From NCBI GenBank assembly GCA_020064725.1, contig JAGTWJ010000001.1, positions 3,596,001 to 3,660,000 of the forward strand: a stretch of DNA of 64,000 nt, given 5' to 3'. The notes under the pieces were generated by a model. That model saw only the letters and a list, made by a program, of their open reading frames with translations, was not told where the DNA came from and searched no databases. Every line of letters begins with the position of its first letter. Within the stretch, counting starts at the first letter, position 1. The stretch comes from Drechslerella dactyloides. Lineage: Eukaryota; Ascomycota; Orbiliomycetes; Orbiliales; Orbiliaceae. This document shows positions 1-10,259 of this stretch, one piece after another. The translations under genes and the position numbers were made by a program.

Positions 1-696
1 CTCAGTTAGCGAGGGAGTGGAGGAGGAGGAAAGAGGCTGCGGAGTCGAGTGGGATTACCCGGTGAGCAGGACTTGTAAACTCGGTTGGCATGCGCTTCCT
101 GCCGGGTCAGAATTAGCAGCGTCAGCCGGCTTCATGCAGTTACTTACACCGTGCTGTTATAATATAATCCCCGAGTCCGAACTCTTGTCGTGAACGGGGT
201 GAACGGTCTTTGATGAGTGTATTGTATGTTTGTGTTTAGGGACAAGTTGGAACCGCTGGTGGGATTTGCTCATTTGCCTGCTCGCGGGTTACTTTGCAAG
301 CTTTGTTAATTTTCGCCGTCGCAAATTGCTGCACGACTGTAGTTACCTTGTAGCCGCAATTGCTCCATCCAACTGTCGATAGAAACGGACTAACCGCTTG
401 CGCTTTGTCAGCGCTGCTTTCCTTTCTTTCTTTCTCTCTCGTCTTCCACTCTCCTCCGAACACTCGACTTACGATACGCAACCGACCGTTCTACGATACC
501 TGCTCGCTCGCATACTCCTATCTCTATACCCGGTAACAGGCAGCGGGCGCCCCTTAGAAGTTTCGCCTCCTTACGACCATCCGCGCGACGATGACATGAC
601 CCGCCTCCGCTGACGCCATAGCTACTTACATCCCACATTCATCCGTCCGTACATCGATACATCCGTCCACCGAAAGTTACGCACGACGCAACAAGC
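1..696. other. Intergenic / 5' region of first gene
   Basis: No convincing coding region was seen on either strand at this window edge. A pyrimidine-rich tract (about 416-457, repeated CTTTC units) lies 240-280 nt before the ATG at 697. Such CT tracts are common near transcription starts of fungal genes, so I read this as the promoter and 5' leader of the small membrane protein gene that follows. Confidence 0.5.
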
Positions 697-1341
697 ATGC
701 TCTCCTCCTTCGCCATCCTCCTCATCACCATCGCCGGCGCCGCCATCGCCGGCTGCCTCGTCTGGATCGTCCACCTGAACCTCCGCGCCCGGCGACTGGG
801 ACTGCCGTCCCCCACCTTTCTCTCCTACTTCCGCCCGCCCTCGTCGAACCCCGTATACCAGGCCACGGGCCACCGGTCGCAACCGAAGGCGAAAGGCGGC
901 TTTTTAGGCTTATTCGGCCGTAAGGGCAGCACGAGGGGTGAATTCGGACCGCTGGGCGATGATAGCGGCGCGTGGGATTCACGGGGGTATGGGTACTACG
1001 AGGAGGACGCGGAGATGGGGCTGCGCGTCGACACCGCCGCTGCGAACGCCGGCCGCCATCAAACTGCCCACAACAATAAGAGCAGCAGCAAGAATAAGAA
1101 TAAGGGGGGTACGAGGGGAGGGTGGGAGGAGGAGGATGTGGGGGATAGTCCGCCGCGGGGAAGGAGCCGGAGTCGGAGTCCGCGGCCGGGGTATAGCGTT
1201 GCCGCGAACCGCGGGCCGAAGAACGGGTCGGCGGTGACGGGGAACGGGAACGGGAATGGGAATCCGTTTGGTGATGAGAATCGGGTGAGGAAGAGTACGG
1301 ATACCGGCCGCAGCAGCGTCTTCACCGAGGAGGCCTTCTAA
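697..1341 (+). CDS. Small single-pass membrane protein, fungal, function unknown
   Basis: Single-exon frame of 214 residues. Residues 1-28 form one hydrophobic segment (AILLITIAGAAIAGCLVWIV), best read as an N-terminal signal anchor. A basic patch follows (LRARR), then a tail that is mostly disordered and rich in Gly, Arg, Ser and Asn. Two short motifs stand out: a tyrosine-rich acidic box (GYGYYEED) near residue 98 and a C-terminal NPFGDE..RKS..SSVF segment. Motifs of this kind occur at the ends of several small fungal membrane-anchored proteins of unknown role. The C-terminal half contains simple repeats (NKNK, GNGNGN). The ATG sits in a good context (AAGCATGC) after a pyrimidine-rich leader. 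I cannot assign a function; a scaffold or membrane-tethered adaptor is only a guess. Confidence 0.75.
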   Translation: MLSSFAILLITIAGAAIAGCLVWIVHLNLRARRLGLPSPTFLSYFRPPSSNPVYQATGHRSQPKAKGGFLGLFGRKGSTRGEFGPLGDDSGAWDSRGYGYYEEDAEMGLRVDTAAANAGRHQTAHNNKSSSKNKNKGGTRGGWEEEDVGDSPPRGRSRSRSPRPGYSVAANRGPKNGSAVTGNGNGNGNPFGDENRVRKSTDTGRSSVFTEEAF

Positions 1342-2243
1342 ATCCGGCTACGACTGGAGGGTGGATGAGTATATATGGGGGGTCGAGAGGTATATGCGAT
1401 ATACATAAATATTATACGGTCGTTCGTTCGTTCGAGAGGTGATATGTTTGGATGGAATACAGTGGTGGAAAAGTTGTATTTGGCTTCGGGGTGTATGTAT
1501 GCGTGCGTGCATTCATACGTACATTCGTCCTTCCTTCTCTTTTCGACTTTTCTCCCTTCCTTCGTTTGGTTGGTTGGTTGGGTTTGGGATGAGTTTTATC
1601 TATCTTTATTTATACTGTTCTGTTTATATTTTTGCGGGATCGTGGTTGGTGGTGTATCGTTCATATTTGCATTGGATGTTGATTAGCATGTTTGGAATCG
1701 AATTTGTTGATGATATCACACACCTCTCTCGCGATCTCGTTCGATCACTGATAGGAGGTTATCGACCAGCTGGTATGACGGCATATCGTGATGGATATAG
1801 AACGTCGAAGAGTGAGGGGGTGTGGCTGGAATGCTGTGCTGTTGAATGTTGAAACACCGCCACAGCATCACGAAGAAGTGTCGATGGGCTTCCAAGCTGC
1901 CTCCACCGCCACAGCAGTCACATAATTATCAGAAAGTCAGCCACAGCAGTCACAGCTGCATGCTCACCAGCAACAGTAATGATGTTGTATAAACTGTGTG
2001 CTGGTGGTTCCGCTCCATCATCTCTTCATCATCCGTTTCACGATTCGATATCGGCTTCATCACGCTCATCAAATTAGCTCTTCAAAGCTTTGCTAGCTGC
2101 TCGCTCCGTTCTTACTCTCCACACGCTCTTTGATCCGCTGCTCTGACGAGATTCTTGCTACTTCTTTTGGCGATTTCAACATTCAGTAAGTCAATTGGTA
2201 TATCAAGTTTCGAGGGAAACATGTTAATCCGGTAGTAGACAAG
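1342..2243. other. Intergenic, microsatellite-bearing
   Basis: AT-rich stretch with short TCGT and TTGG tandem repeats near 1420-1435 and 1567-1580. It probably holds the 3' UTR of the preceding gene and the promoter of the next. No supported gene. Confidence 0.4.
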
Positions 2244-3098
2244 ATGCTTGGTGTGAAATTGTTCCTCGCTGGAGCTGGCTTGCTTCTTGCAGTCGGAACG
2301 AGCATGGCTGCGCCGGCTGCCACGACCGCCACGCCGGCTGTCGAAACTCGCACTTTGGCGACACCGGTCCGCTGGGAGCTGCCCGTCGTCCATTTGGAAG
2401 ACTACTACGAGCGTCCGGTAACCTACACCCTGTCCGAAAACCACGGCACCGTTGTCGTTCCGGCGCTGTACCCCGTCCATCCGACGATAATTCACTCACA
2501 AACTTCTCCCCCCATTACTTCAAGCACGTCCGTCTCCACGTTGATTACTTCTACAATTGCAACCTACACAACCGGTGTCACCGCATTCATTTCGCCAACC
2601 GCATACAATACTAAACCTTCAACGACTTCATCGACGTCGTCGGCACTGTTCAATGGGATAGTCAACTATTCGACCGCCACGCTGCCGACGACGGTTAACG
2701 GGTATACGTCACGCTACACCGTCACAATCGCAGCCGTAACGCCAACGGGCTTCTTTGACGCCTACGCGCCGACGACGACCGTTACAATCATGCCGGTTAC
2801 CACTGCTGTCGTAACGATACTGCCGGCCACGGGGACGCCGTACGTTAGCACTTCGACGGGGTACGTTACTCTTGACGGTAGTGGAGGAGAGGGGAATGGG
2901 AGTTATAGAATTGGGATGCCGAGGGTTAGCGGGGTGGTGATGGAGAGCGGGGCGGGGAGGGGGTATAGCGCGACGGCGGAGTGGGCGGATGCGTACGATT
3001 TGGCGGTGGGTGTTGCTGTTTTTGCGCTGTTTTGCGTGGCGGTGGCTGGATTGCCGGCGATGAAGCTCGTTTGGTCGGTCTGGTTCTACTGGTATTGA
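2244..3098 (+). CDS. Secreted / membrane-anchored Ser-Thr-rich protein
   Basis: Single-exon frame of 284 residues. Residues 1-22 are a typical secretion signal (LFLAGAGLLLAVGTSMAA, cleavage expected after an Ala-x-Ala site). The mature part is Thr/Ser/Val-rich, with repeated TVT and VTxLP units between about residues 80 and 215, typical of O-mannosylated cell-wall proteins. The C-terminal 34 residues hold a hydrophobic stretch (AVGVAVFALFCVAVAGLPA) that runs almost to the end. It could be a transmembrane anchor or a GPI-addition signal; the aromatic end (VWFYWY) is unusual for a GPI signal. No enzymatic domain was recognised. A wall or adhesion role is inferred from composition only. Confidence 0.7.
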   Translation: MLGVKLFLAGAGLLLAVGTSMAAPAATTATPAVETRTLATPVRWELPVVHLEDYYERPVTYTLSENHGTVVVPALYPVHPTIIHSQTSPPITSSTSVSTLITSTIATYTTGVTAFISPTAYNTKPSTTSSTSSALFNGIVNYSTATLPTTVNGYTSRYTVTIAAVTPTGFFDAYAPTTTVTIMPVTTAVVTILPATGTPYVSTSTGYVTLDGSGGEGNGSYRIGMPRVSGVVMESGAGRGYSATAEWADAYDLAVGVAVFALFCVAVAGLPAMKLVWSVWFYWY

Positions 3099-3934
3099 TT
3101 CTTTTTCTTTCGTGTATAATTATTGATATTCCGATATTCGATATATTCTCTCTGTTGTTTCTTACCTGGTATTTTTTGAAATGGTTTTATGATACATGTA
3201 GTGAGAGGTTGAAGGTGAATGAATGTATGTAGGGGGAGCTGAACCATTTCTCCGAGATGATTGATATCGATGCTGGATACATCATCCAGTGCTATTGTAT
3301 TCTCTAACTCATCGTCAGCTGCGGTGAAGATACGATTTGATGGATTTTTGTCGGCGTTGCATTTTGTGCGTTGGCGTCCGGAAGGAGACATCGCCACCTC
3401 GCCGTAAGCTGACGCCGACGAAGCCACAGCGCTCAAAGTGCCGTCCTCCATTATGTCACCCTGTCAATTGGCGATGCTGTCATGAAGCGGATGGAATGGG
3501 CGAGTCGCAGGTGCCTAACGGGGAATGAAATGACGTCAAGAAGTCGTTCTCGCGATCACGTGACGGGCTCCTTTATCTGCGGCGGGCAGCTTCCCGCGGA
3601 CGGCCGGGCTGCCAGCAAGGCATCGCGGTCTCGCCTTCTCTCCCTCCCTCACCCTTCTCCGACCTATCGACAGCCTCTCCACCATCGCCATTCTGCTTCC
3701 ACTTCACTCCACTCGCATCGTATCGCCATCTCTCGATTGCCTCTCTGCATGGACGCTGCCCGCCGTCACATGCAAGCACGCCCGCCGCGCAGCAGCAGCA
3801 CCATGAGCATGCGCACCTCCCGCTCGTCGACGACCCTCCTCCACACCCCGAGACTCTCGCCCTAGCTTCAGCCTCAAAACACTCCCTTGATACGGATATA
3901 CGGATACTTAGATACCTATATTGATCGGACTTCG
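3099..3934. other. Intergenic / long leader of the lipase gene
   Basis: No gene called. It contains the CRE and E-box listed separately and a CT-rich segment (about 3635-3725), consistent with a promoter and 5' leader. Short ATG-initiated frames are present near 3482-3865 but show no family features. Confidence 0.4.
3531..3564. promoter_or_regulatory. CRE palindrome plus CACGTG box
   Basis: TGACGTCA, the full ATF/CREB palindrome, lies at 3531-3538. Nineteen bases further is TCACGTGAC (3556-3564), which on the minus strand reads GTCACGTG, the Cbf1/bHLH-type E-box. Both lie about 370-400 nt upstream of the first lipase ATG. The motifs are read directly from sequence; binding by a bZIP and a bHLH factor is inference. 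Confidence 0.45.
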
Positions 3935-6900
3935 ATGAACCTTCTGGCGCACCTGCGCGCGCCATCGCCCACCGTTGCTGCCATCGTCAACGACCCGGCC
4001 CACCCGACGCTCCTCGACGACCCCGTTCCCACCGCGGAGTCCCTCGCCCGCCGCAGCCTGCTGCAGCACCACGAGGCCACCTGCCGCGACGCCGACATGC
4101 TGCTCCTGCACACCACCGGCGCCGTCAAGATTGGCGAAATCCTGAGGTACATACCTGCATTCAGACTCGCATCATACATTCCGGATAACGCTGATGTCTT
4201 AGATACACGATAACGTACTATCCCGCCCGCGACCGCGTCCTGCCCCTACCAACCTCGCTCCACCTCCGCATCAAAAACACAGAAGCGATCCCGCTGCGCG
4301 CCGCCTACCTCCACGGCCCTTTCGTCCTCTACTGCTCCGTCAAGTCCGCTACGTTCAACCACTGGGCCCCCGTCATCAACCCGCGCGAGGAAGGCGGATA
4401 CCCGGAGTTCGAGCCGAACCTCAAAGCCGGCAGCAGCTGGGAATGCGAGCTGCCCATCCCCGCCGCCATGCGGCGCGACGTCATGGCCCGCGAGCGGGAG
4501 CGCCGCGCGAACCCATCGCTGCACCATAAGATCGGCCAGCGCGTTGAGGGTTACGGCCGCGAGGAGGAGAAGGTCACCTGGGTCGTGGAGGTCGTCTCGC
4601 AGATGATATTCTCCGCCACCGCGCGGACAGCCTTCGATCTCGCCGTCGCGCGGGACGAGCGCGGGCTGGCGCTGTACGGGACGAGTACGGAGCAGGGTAC
4701 CTTTTCGCACGCGATAGAGTTCAACGTGATGAACACGCAGCAGATTTGGAATTCGCCGCCGTTCCCCGGTGAGGTGGCTCCGCAGACGCCGACGACGCCG
4801 CGGAAACGCACGGTGGGGGCATGGCATATGGGGTCCCCGCGGAAGCACAGCGGGGAGCACCGGGAGGCGCCGCCGCCGCCCCGGCCGAAGAAGGTGCATC
4901 TCGTGCTGATAACGCACGGGATCCACTCCAACTGCGGCGCGGACATGCTCTTCATCAAGGAATCGATCGATAAAAACGCCAGGGATCTCCGCGACGCTCG
5001 CCGGAGAAAGCGCAGGGAACAGCGTGTTGTCGCCGACCTCGATGGTCTCGGCGGCGATCTGGGCGTCCCCTTCGCCGAGACCCACCAGGCCGCTGCCGTC
5101 GATGACGACGAACACTCCGACGACTCTGACGAGGAGGAAGTCGTCACGCGCGGCTACTTTGGCAACGTCTGCCGCACCGAGCGCGGGATAAAGTACCTCG
5201 GCAAGCGCCTCGCCCGCTACGCCCTCACGCTCGCCTACCCGGACCGCCCGCTGCCGGCCAGCCTGCGCAGCCACAAGTCCAACGGCCTCTGGCGGTCGCA
5301 CACGCACAGCGACACGCCGGAACCCTACTCCGGCACGGGGTATAAAGTGACCAGCATCAGCTTTATAGGCCACTCCCTCGGCGGACTGGTGCAGACGTAC
5401 GCGATCGCATACATCCACGCGCACGACCCGAATTTCTTCAAGGAGATACAGCCCATCAATTTCGTCGCGCTGGCGACGCCGTTCCTCGGTCTGTCGAATG
5501 AGAATCCGCTGTACGTCAAGTTCGCGCTGGACTTTGGTGTCGTGGGGCGCACGGGGCAGGATCTCGGGTTGACGTGGCGGGCGCCGAATGTGGCTGGCTC
5601 CGCGATGAGTGGGTTCAGTCTCATGCCGAGCAATGCCAGCGTTCGCAGCGAGGAGTCGCAGTCACCTAGCTCGAAGCCGCTGCTGCGGATACTGCCCATG
5701 GGACCGGCGAAGGAGGTGCTGCGCATGTTCCGCAATCGCACCGTCTATGCGAATGTCGTCAACGACGGGATCGTGCCGCTGCGGACGTCGTGTCTGCTGT
5801 TTTTGGACTGGAAGGGCCTCGGGCGCGTGGAGAAGGCGCGGCGGGCGAACGAGGGGCCGATTGGCCAGGTTGGCGGGCTGGTGGGCTGGGGCCTCGGGCA
5901 GCTGACTAGTGGGACCAGCACGCCACGACGGTCCTGGCACCGCCGCCCGTCGCTGGACGAGAGTACGTTTGCCGAGACGGCGACGGATGGGACGAGCACT
6001 CTCGTCGGGGAGGCGCCGCCGACAAAGGCACCCGTGCGGCGGTACTCGAATAACCACGTGGAGGCGGTCAAGCCGGATCATGCGGCGCCGAGTGCGTTCA
6101 CGTCGTTCTGGACCCTGTTCAAGCCGCATGCCGGGTCGCGGCACGAGAGGAAGATGCAGAAGATCATGTCGCGGTCGCAGGTGCTCGGGTCGGTATCCGG
6201 CAGCAGTAGTGAGGCTGTCTCATCCCCCGGCACGCCGAGTTCCTCCACCTTCCAGCCGATCATCACCGAGCAGCTCATCGACTCGCCGGGTATGCTCAGC
6301 CCGACGCCCTCTTCGGCAACGCTGCTGCACAGCCCAGCCGAGCCGTCGAGTGCCACGAGCACACCCAGAAACGGCAGCGGCAGCGAGGCGACCATCATCC
6401 TCCCGGACGACCTACGCGGCGCCGCGACAACAGCGGACGACAACCCGGACGCGGAAACCTACGAAAAGTTGATGGCGCCCCCGCGTACCACGCTGCTCGA
6501 AGCCGCCGGGGATATCCTCAACCCGCCGCTGCCGCCGCTCAACTTCCTCATCAACCCGGAGACACGCCCGCGCACCATCTTCCACGACCGCGTGTACCAC
6601 CCGTCGGACATCCCCCCGCTGCCGCTCAAGCGCGCGCACACCCACGCCGGCCGCACGTCGCGCGCAGCGTCGCACGAGATGCACGACGACCACAGCCACG
6701 CCTTCACCGCATCGAGCACGCTCTCCAGCGCCACGGCCACGACGTCTACGTCCACCACCACCGCCACGGGCACCACCGCAAAGGGCACCACCTCCACAGG
6801 CACGACGCTCTCCGCCAACAGCGCCGGCTTGACCAGCGGCGGCGTCTCGCCAACGTTCCCGCGCTCACCAACAGGCAGCATCCGCAGCGTCAACGGCCGC

Positions 6901-7650
6901 AGCATGAAGCCCGAGGAGAAAATCGCCCGCGCCTTCCACGACGGCATCAGCTGGCGTAAGGTCCTCGTCCGTCTGGAACCCGACGCGCACAACAACATTA
7001 TCGTCCGCCGCGAATTCTCAAACGCATACGGCTGGCCGGTCGTCAAGCACGTTGTCGAAACGCATTTCGGCGACACCGTCGCCGCCCGCATGCGCGACGA
7101 CGAGGAACCCGGCGCCGAGCGCGCGCTGGAAGTCGACAGCGCCCTCGACCCCGCCTCTCGACACTGGCGCGGCGGCGAGCGCGAGGTCGAAGATGCCGCC
7201 ATCGCCGAGAGCGAGGGCTCCTCGAACGGCGGACTGACACCCAAGAATAAAGATAAAGAAAAGGAAAAACGGCCGATGAGCCCCGTGTGGAGTGACCGCG
7301 GGGACTGCAGCAGCGACACCGGCGACGAGGACGACGAAGACGATAAGAAGCGGCGGCAGGAAGTGGACGAGGAGCGCCGGCGGATGGACGTGATCGATAG
7401 CTTTCTGGGCAAGAAGTTCTTCAAGAAGGATAAGGATAAAGATAAAGATAAAGATAAGGATAAGGGGAAGCGCCGGGCGAGCGGTGAGACGGACGTGGCT
7501 ACGAGTGCGGTTACGGCGACGGGGATGACGGCGGTGAGTAGCGGTGTTGGCGGGTTCGGCGCTGCCACGCGAGTGGGACTTGTGGGCGATGTGCCCGGTG
7601 GGAAGAAGGTGCGGGCGAAGGAGAGTCTTGAGCGGGTGAGCGGGAAGTGA
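3935..7650 (+). CDS. Rog1-like DUF676 serine esterase / lipase
   Basis: Two exons, 3935-4146 and 4203-7650 (56-nt intron with a GTACAT donor and TTAG acceptor), giving 1219 residues. The splice restores a conserved N-terminal block (LHTTGAVKIGEILRYTITYY). The DUF676 alpha/beta-hydrolase domain spans roughly residues 300-610. It contains the strand and oxyanion segment LITHGIHSN (about 306-314), the nucleophile elbow GHSLGG (Ser462) and a VVNDGIVPLRTS segment (Asp about 592) that likely supplies the acid. A second fungal-conserved block (EEKIARAF...KVLVRLEPDAHNNI) follows at about 975-1020. The rest is disordered, Ser/Thr-rich and ends in a DKDKDK run. Yeast Rog1 acts as a monoacylglycerol lipase; the same lipolytic role is inferred here. 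The start is uncertain: the ATG at 4097 also precedes the conserved block directly and would give 1165 residues. Confidence 0.93.
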
Positions 7651-7990
7651 GTGAGTAGTTTGTTAGGCTGTATGTACTGTGCATAGCGAGAATGATTTTT
7701 TTGGTACCTATAGATGGGGTCCTTGTGTCGGTTGCATTGGGTGCGTGGTCGATTGCAAGTGGGTTATAGCGGGTATGCTGCATTGCTGGAGCATTGTTTT
7801 TATATATCTATATCTTCTTTGAAATTTCGCGGCTGCGAGGTTCGTTTATTTACTATTCTTATCGACGGTTCTAACAGTTGCGATTCGTTCAGCTGTGTAT
7901 TTTAAATTTTATCTATTCGAGATATGTATCATATGCCTGCATATTGTATATTTGCTAGAGGCGCAAGCGAGAGCATGTTGCGATTGAATG

Positions 7991-8416
7991 TCAAGCATTT
8001 ATCACCAGATCGTGCAAGCTGCGTGCGAGCGCACTTCGCTCCCGCGAATCTTCCCAGTGGAAATGCACACCGCACTCCACATCCGCACATCTCGCCACCA
8101 TATTCACTCCTTCCTGATCCTCTTGGGTTGATGCGGAGTCGGGACACCCTTCCGCTGCGGTCATTAGGATGAAGAATTCACCCCCGCAAACTTGACACGA
8201 CAGTTGGAAGTCTGGGTCGTCGTCGTCCCAGGTGTCCAGCGGCTGTGGATATTCGAAGAGGGCGTCTTCTAACGTGCGGGCGTAGGATAGCGTTGTGACG
8301 GTGGGATGGGCGGGTGGTGGCGGGAGGGAGGGGGTGGGGAGTGGACAGGGGCGGAATGAGGTTATGAGGGTTATGGCTGCGGTTAGGGATTGGAAGTTGA
8401 TCAGGTTGGCCGACAT
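7991..8416 (-). CDS. Small cysteine-paired (zinc-ribbon-like) protein
   Basis: Single-exon frame of 141 residues on the minus strand. The first 60 residues are Pro/Thr-rich and weakly conserved in appearance. After an acidic stretch (DTWDDDDPD) comes CQVCGG, and about 35 residues later C-ADVE-C-GVHFHWED. A CXXC-GG knuckle paired with a second cysteine pair plus nearby histidines suggests one small zinc-binding fold. It lies divergently from the gene at 8936, with 519 nt between. I recognise no named family. The frame is short and could have an unrecognised intron, but the cysteine pattern argues that it is coding. Confidence 0.6.
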   Translation of the reverse strand: MSANLINFQSLTAAITLITSFRPCPLPTPSLPPPPAHPTVTTLSYARTLEDALFEYPQPLDTWDDDDPDFQLSCQVCGGEFFILMTAAEGCPDSASTQEDQEGVNMVARCADVECGVHFHWEDSRERSALARSLHDLVINA

Positions 8417-8935
8417 TTTGGGCTACGATTGGCTTCGAGTCTGATTATTTCGTTCAGGTGGATCTAGAAGATGACGGCAGGGCGATATTGGTGAGAGTTA
8501 AGAGGAATCGGTATGTAATCGAGTATATGGTCTCGCAACGTGGAGTCCCCGACGGAGCGTCTATATATATGGCTACTTAACTAGGGCTACGTAGGATCCA
8601 GTCTGGATATCCTAGTCTCGAGGTGTAAGACTCGAGCTTGGACTGTGCGGCGCATTTAGAAACCCAAGCTCCAAGCTTCAGAGATCTAGGATGGGATGGA
8701 TTCATGTAAGCTATGCATAGCAATGTGTGCTCGCATAGTTGCGCAAGTGGAGCGCACGCATCTTCAAGTCCATGAAACTAGTTCTCTAATATAATATTTA
8801 CGCACACTCGACATAACCCCGGCGACGTGCATTTAGCACTCACTCACTGCATACTTCTGTTGAAACAAATCCGAGAATATAGACTACATGCATACAGTGC
8901 TGGCTAGTATCGCAATCTAGGTAAATCAGCTCACA

Positions 8936-9253
8936 ATGGCGGAAAACAAATCCATCCGCGATTTCCTCGCCTGTAGACCAAACACACCTTCACTCGACGA
9001 CCCTACTAATAACGACCCAAACTCCCGACCCCCACCACCACTGAGCGCAAATACAGAAAACCAACACGAAGAATCGAAGAAACGAAGGTCAGTAAAGCAG
9101 TGGGGCCCCGTCTTCCAGACGATCAAGGAACTCTGCACGGACTGCGGTGGTAAGATTGTTATGAAGCGATATCGAACGGAGCATGGGACGGGTGTGCAGA
9201 TGTACTGTATGGCGTGCGAGCAGGTTATGCGGGTGAGAGAGTTGGAACCATGA
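8936..9253 (+). CDS. Small zinc-ribbon protein (CX2C-X20-CX2C)
   Basis: Single-exon frame of 105 residues. The first 48 residues are polar and Pro/Asn-rich (disordered), followed by a basic patch (KKRRS). The C-terminal half carries CTDCGG, twenty residues, then CMAC in a YCMACEQVMRVREL context: a compact four-cysteine zinc ribbon. The N-terminal SIRDFLACRPN segment resembles PIP-box-like motifs (SIxxFF) loosely, but the second aromatic is missing, so I do not call one. No named family is recognised. The neighbouring frames at 7991-8416 and 10260-12342 have related cysteine patterns. Confidence 0.65.
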   Translation: MAENKSIRDFLACRPNTPSLDDPTNNDPNSRPPPPLSANTENQHEESKKRRSVKQWGPVFQTIKELCTDCGGKIVMKRYRTEHGTGVQMYCMACEQVMRVRELEP

Positions 9254-10259
9254 ACGAATTAAGGACGCTACTGGTTAAATGTGTAGAATGAGGCAGATTA
9301 GCGTGATATACACGAGGGTCATGAAGAGCGTTCGAAATATCAGGTAGATTGGGTTCTAAAATACAACAGACCTTGGTGTTGTGGGTCGTCAGTGACCTGC
9401 TGCATGTAAGATACCTTCTGGTAATGTGAAGGTAGCATACTAGTACTTGATCGTAGTAGGCGCTCTGCGTGGGTTTATAAATTTATGAGTTTGATTGAAC
9501 ATGGCCATGGCGGCAATTTGTCTAAGTCTATCCGCCATCCCTAGCTCGATCGATCGAATGTTCTTCCGCCCGCGCCCGCCTCAATATATATTGCAATGAG
9601 CTTTTGCACTAACCCAGTGACGAATCGGAGAAGCTCTCAAAATTGCTATCGTAAGTAGCGTGACAGCCTATCGCCAGCAAAAGAAACGTCGAGTTTTCGA
9701 TAGGTTATAATAGCCTGAACACATGTGTGAGTTTGATCTGATGTATATATCGTTGATACCATCTGACGTATACGTATAATGTGCTAGACACCCAACCAGG
9801 ACACGATATATTATATCGATAATGTCCAGTTACTAACCGGCTGATTGACCAGTCCCTAGATGCATGGGTCCGCCTGCATTTATGATTCAATCGATGGATT
9901 CAAGCTCGCAGATGACGCTAATTTGGCACCCAAGCTCCGACTTACACGCGATCCACCCTTGAGGCTCACCTACACGCAGTGCTACCTTGCATGCATACCG
10001 CATCATGAAACAAACTGCGATTGCGAAAAAAGGTTCGGCAATCTGGCTCACGAGGCAACCTGTTAACATAAATACTCCCAGAACGTGAAATCCACTAACT
10101 CTGGTCTCTCTGATACAACCCACCCAAACGATATATTCATACATCTATTTCCATAGATATACATTGATCGCTTGACCACACATCAACAAACTTGCGCTCT
10201 CGACCTCGGTCACAGAAACGACAGAATTGTAAACTGCATCCGCTCGGGTATAGCCGAAG
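9254..10259. other. Intergenic
   Basis: About 1 kb of AT-rich sequence between two zinc-ribbon genes. I see only short unconvincing frames and no repeats of note. Confidence 0.4.

Noticed and set aside
4246..5424. 392-codon minus-strand frame
   Set aside because: Antisense to the Rog1-like lipase coding region in GC-rich DNA; Arg/Val-rich translation typical of a mirror frame.
6459..7568. 369-codon minus-strand frame with a poly-Ser/Leu start
   Set aside because: Antisense to the lipase C-terminus; its SLSLSLSL run is the complement of the DKDKDK repeat.
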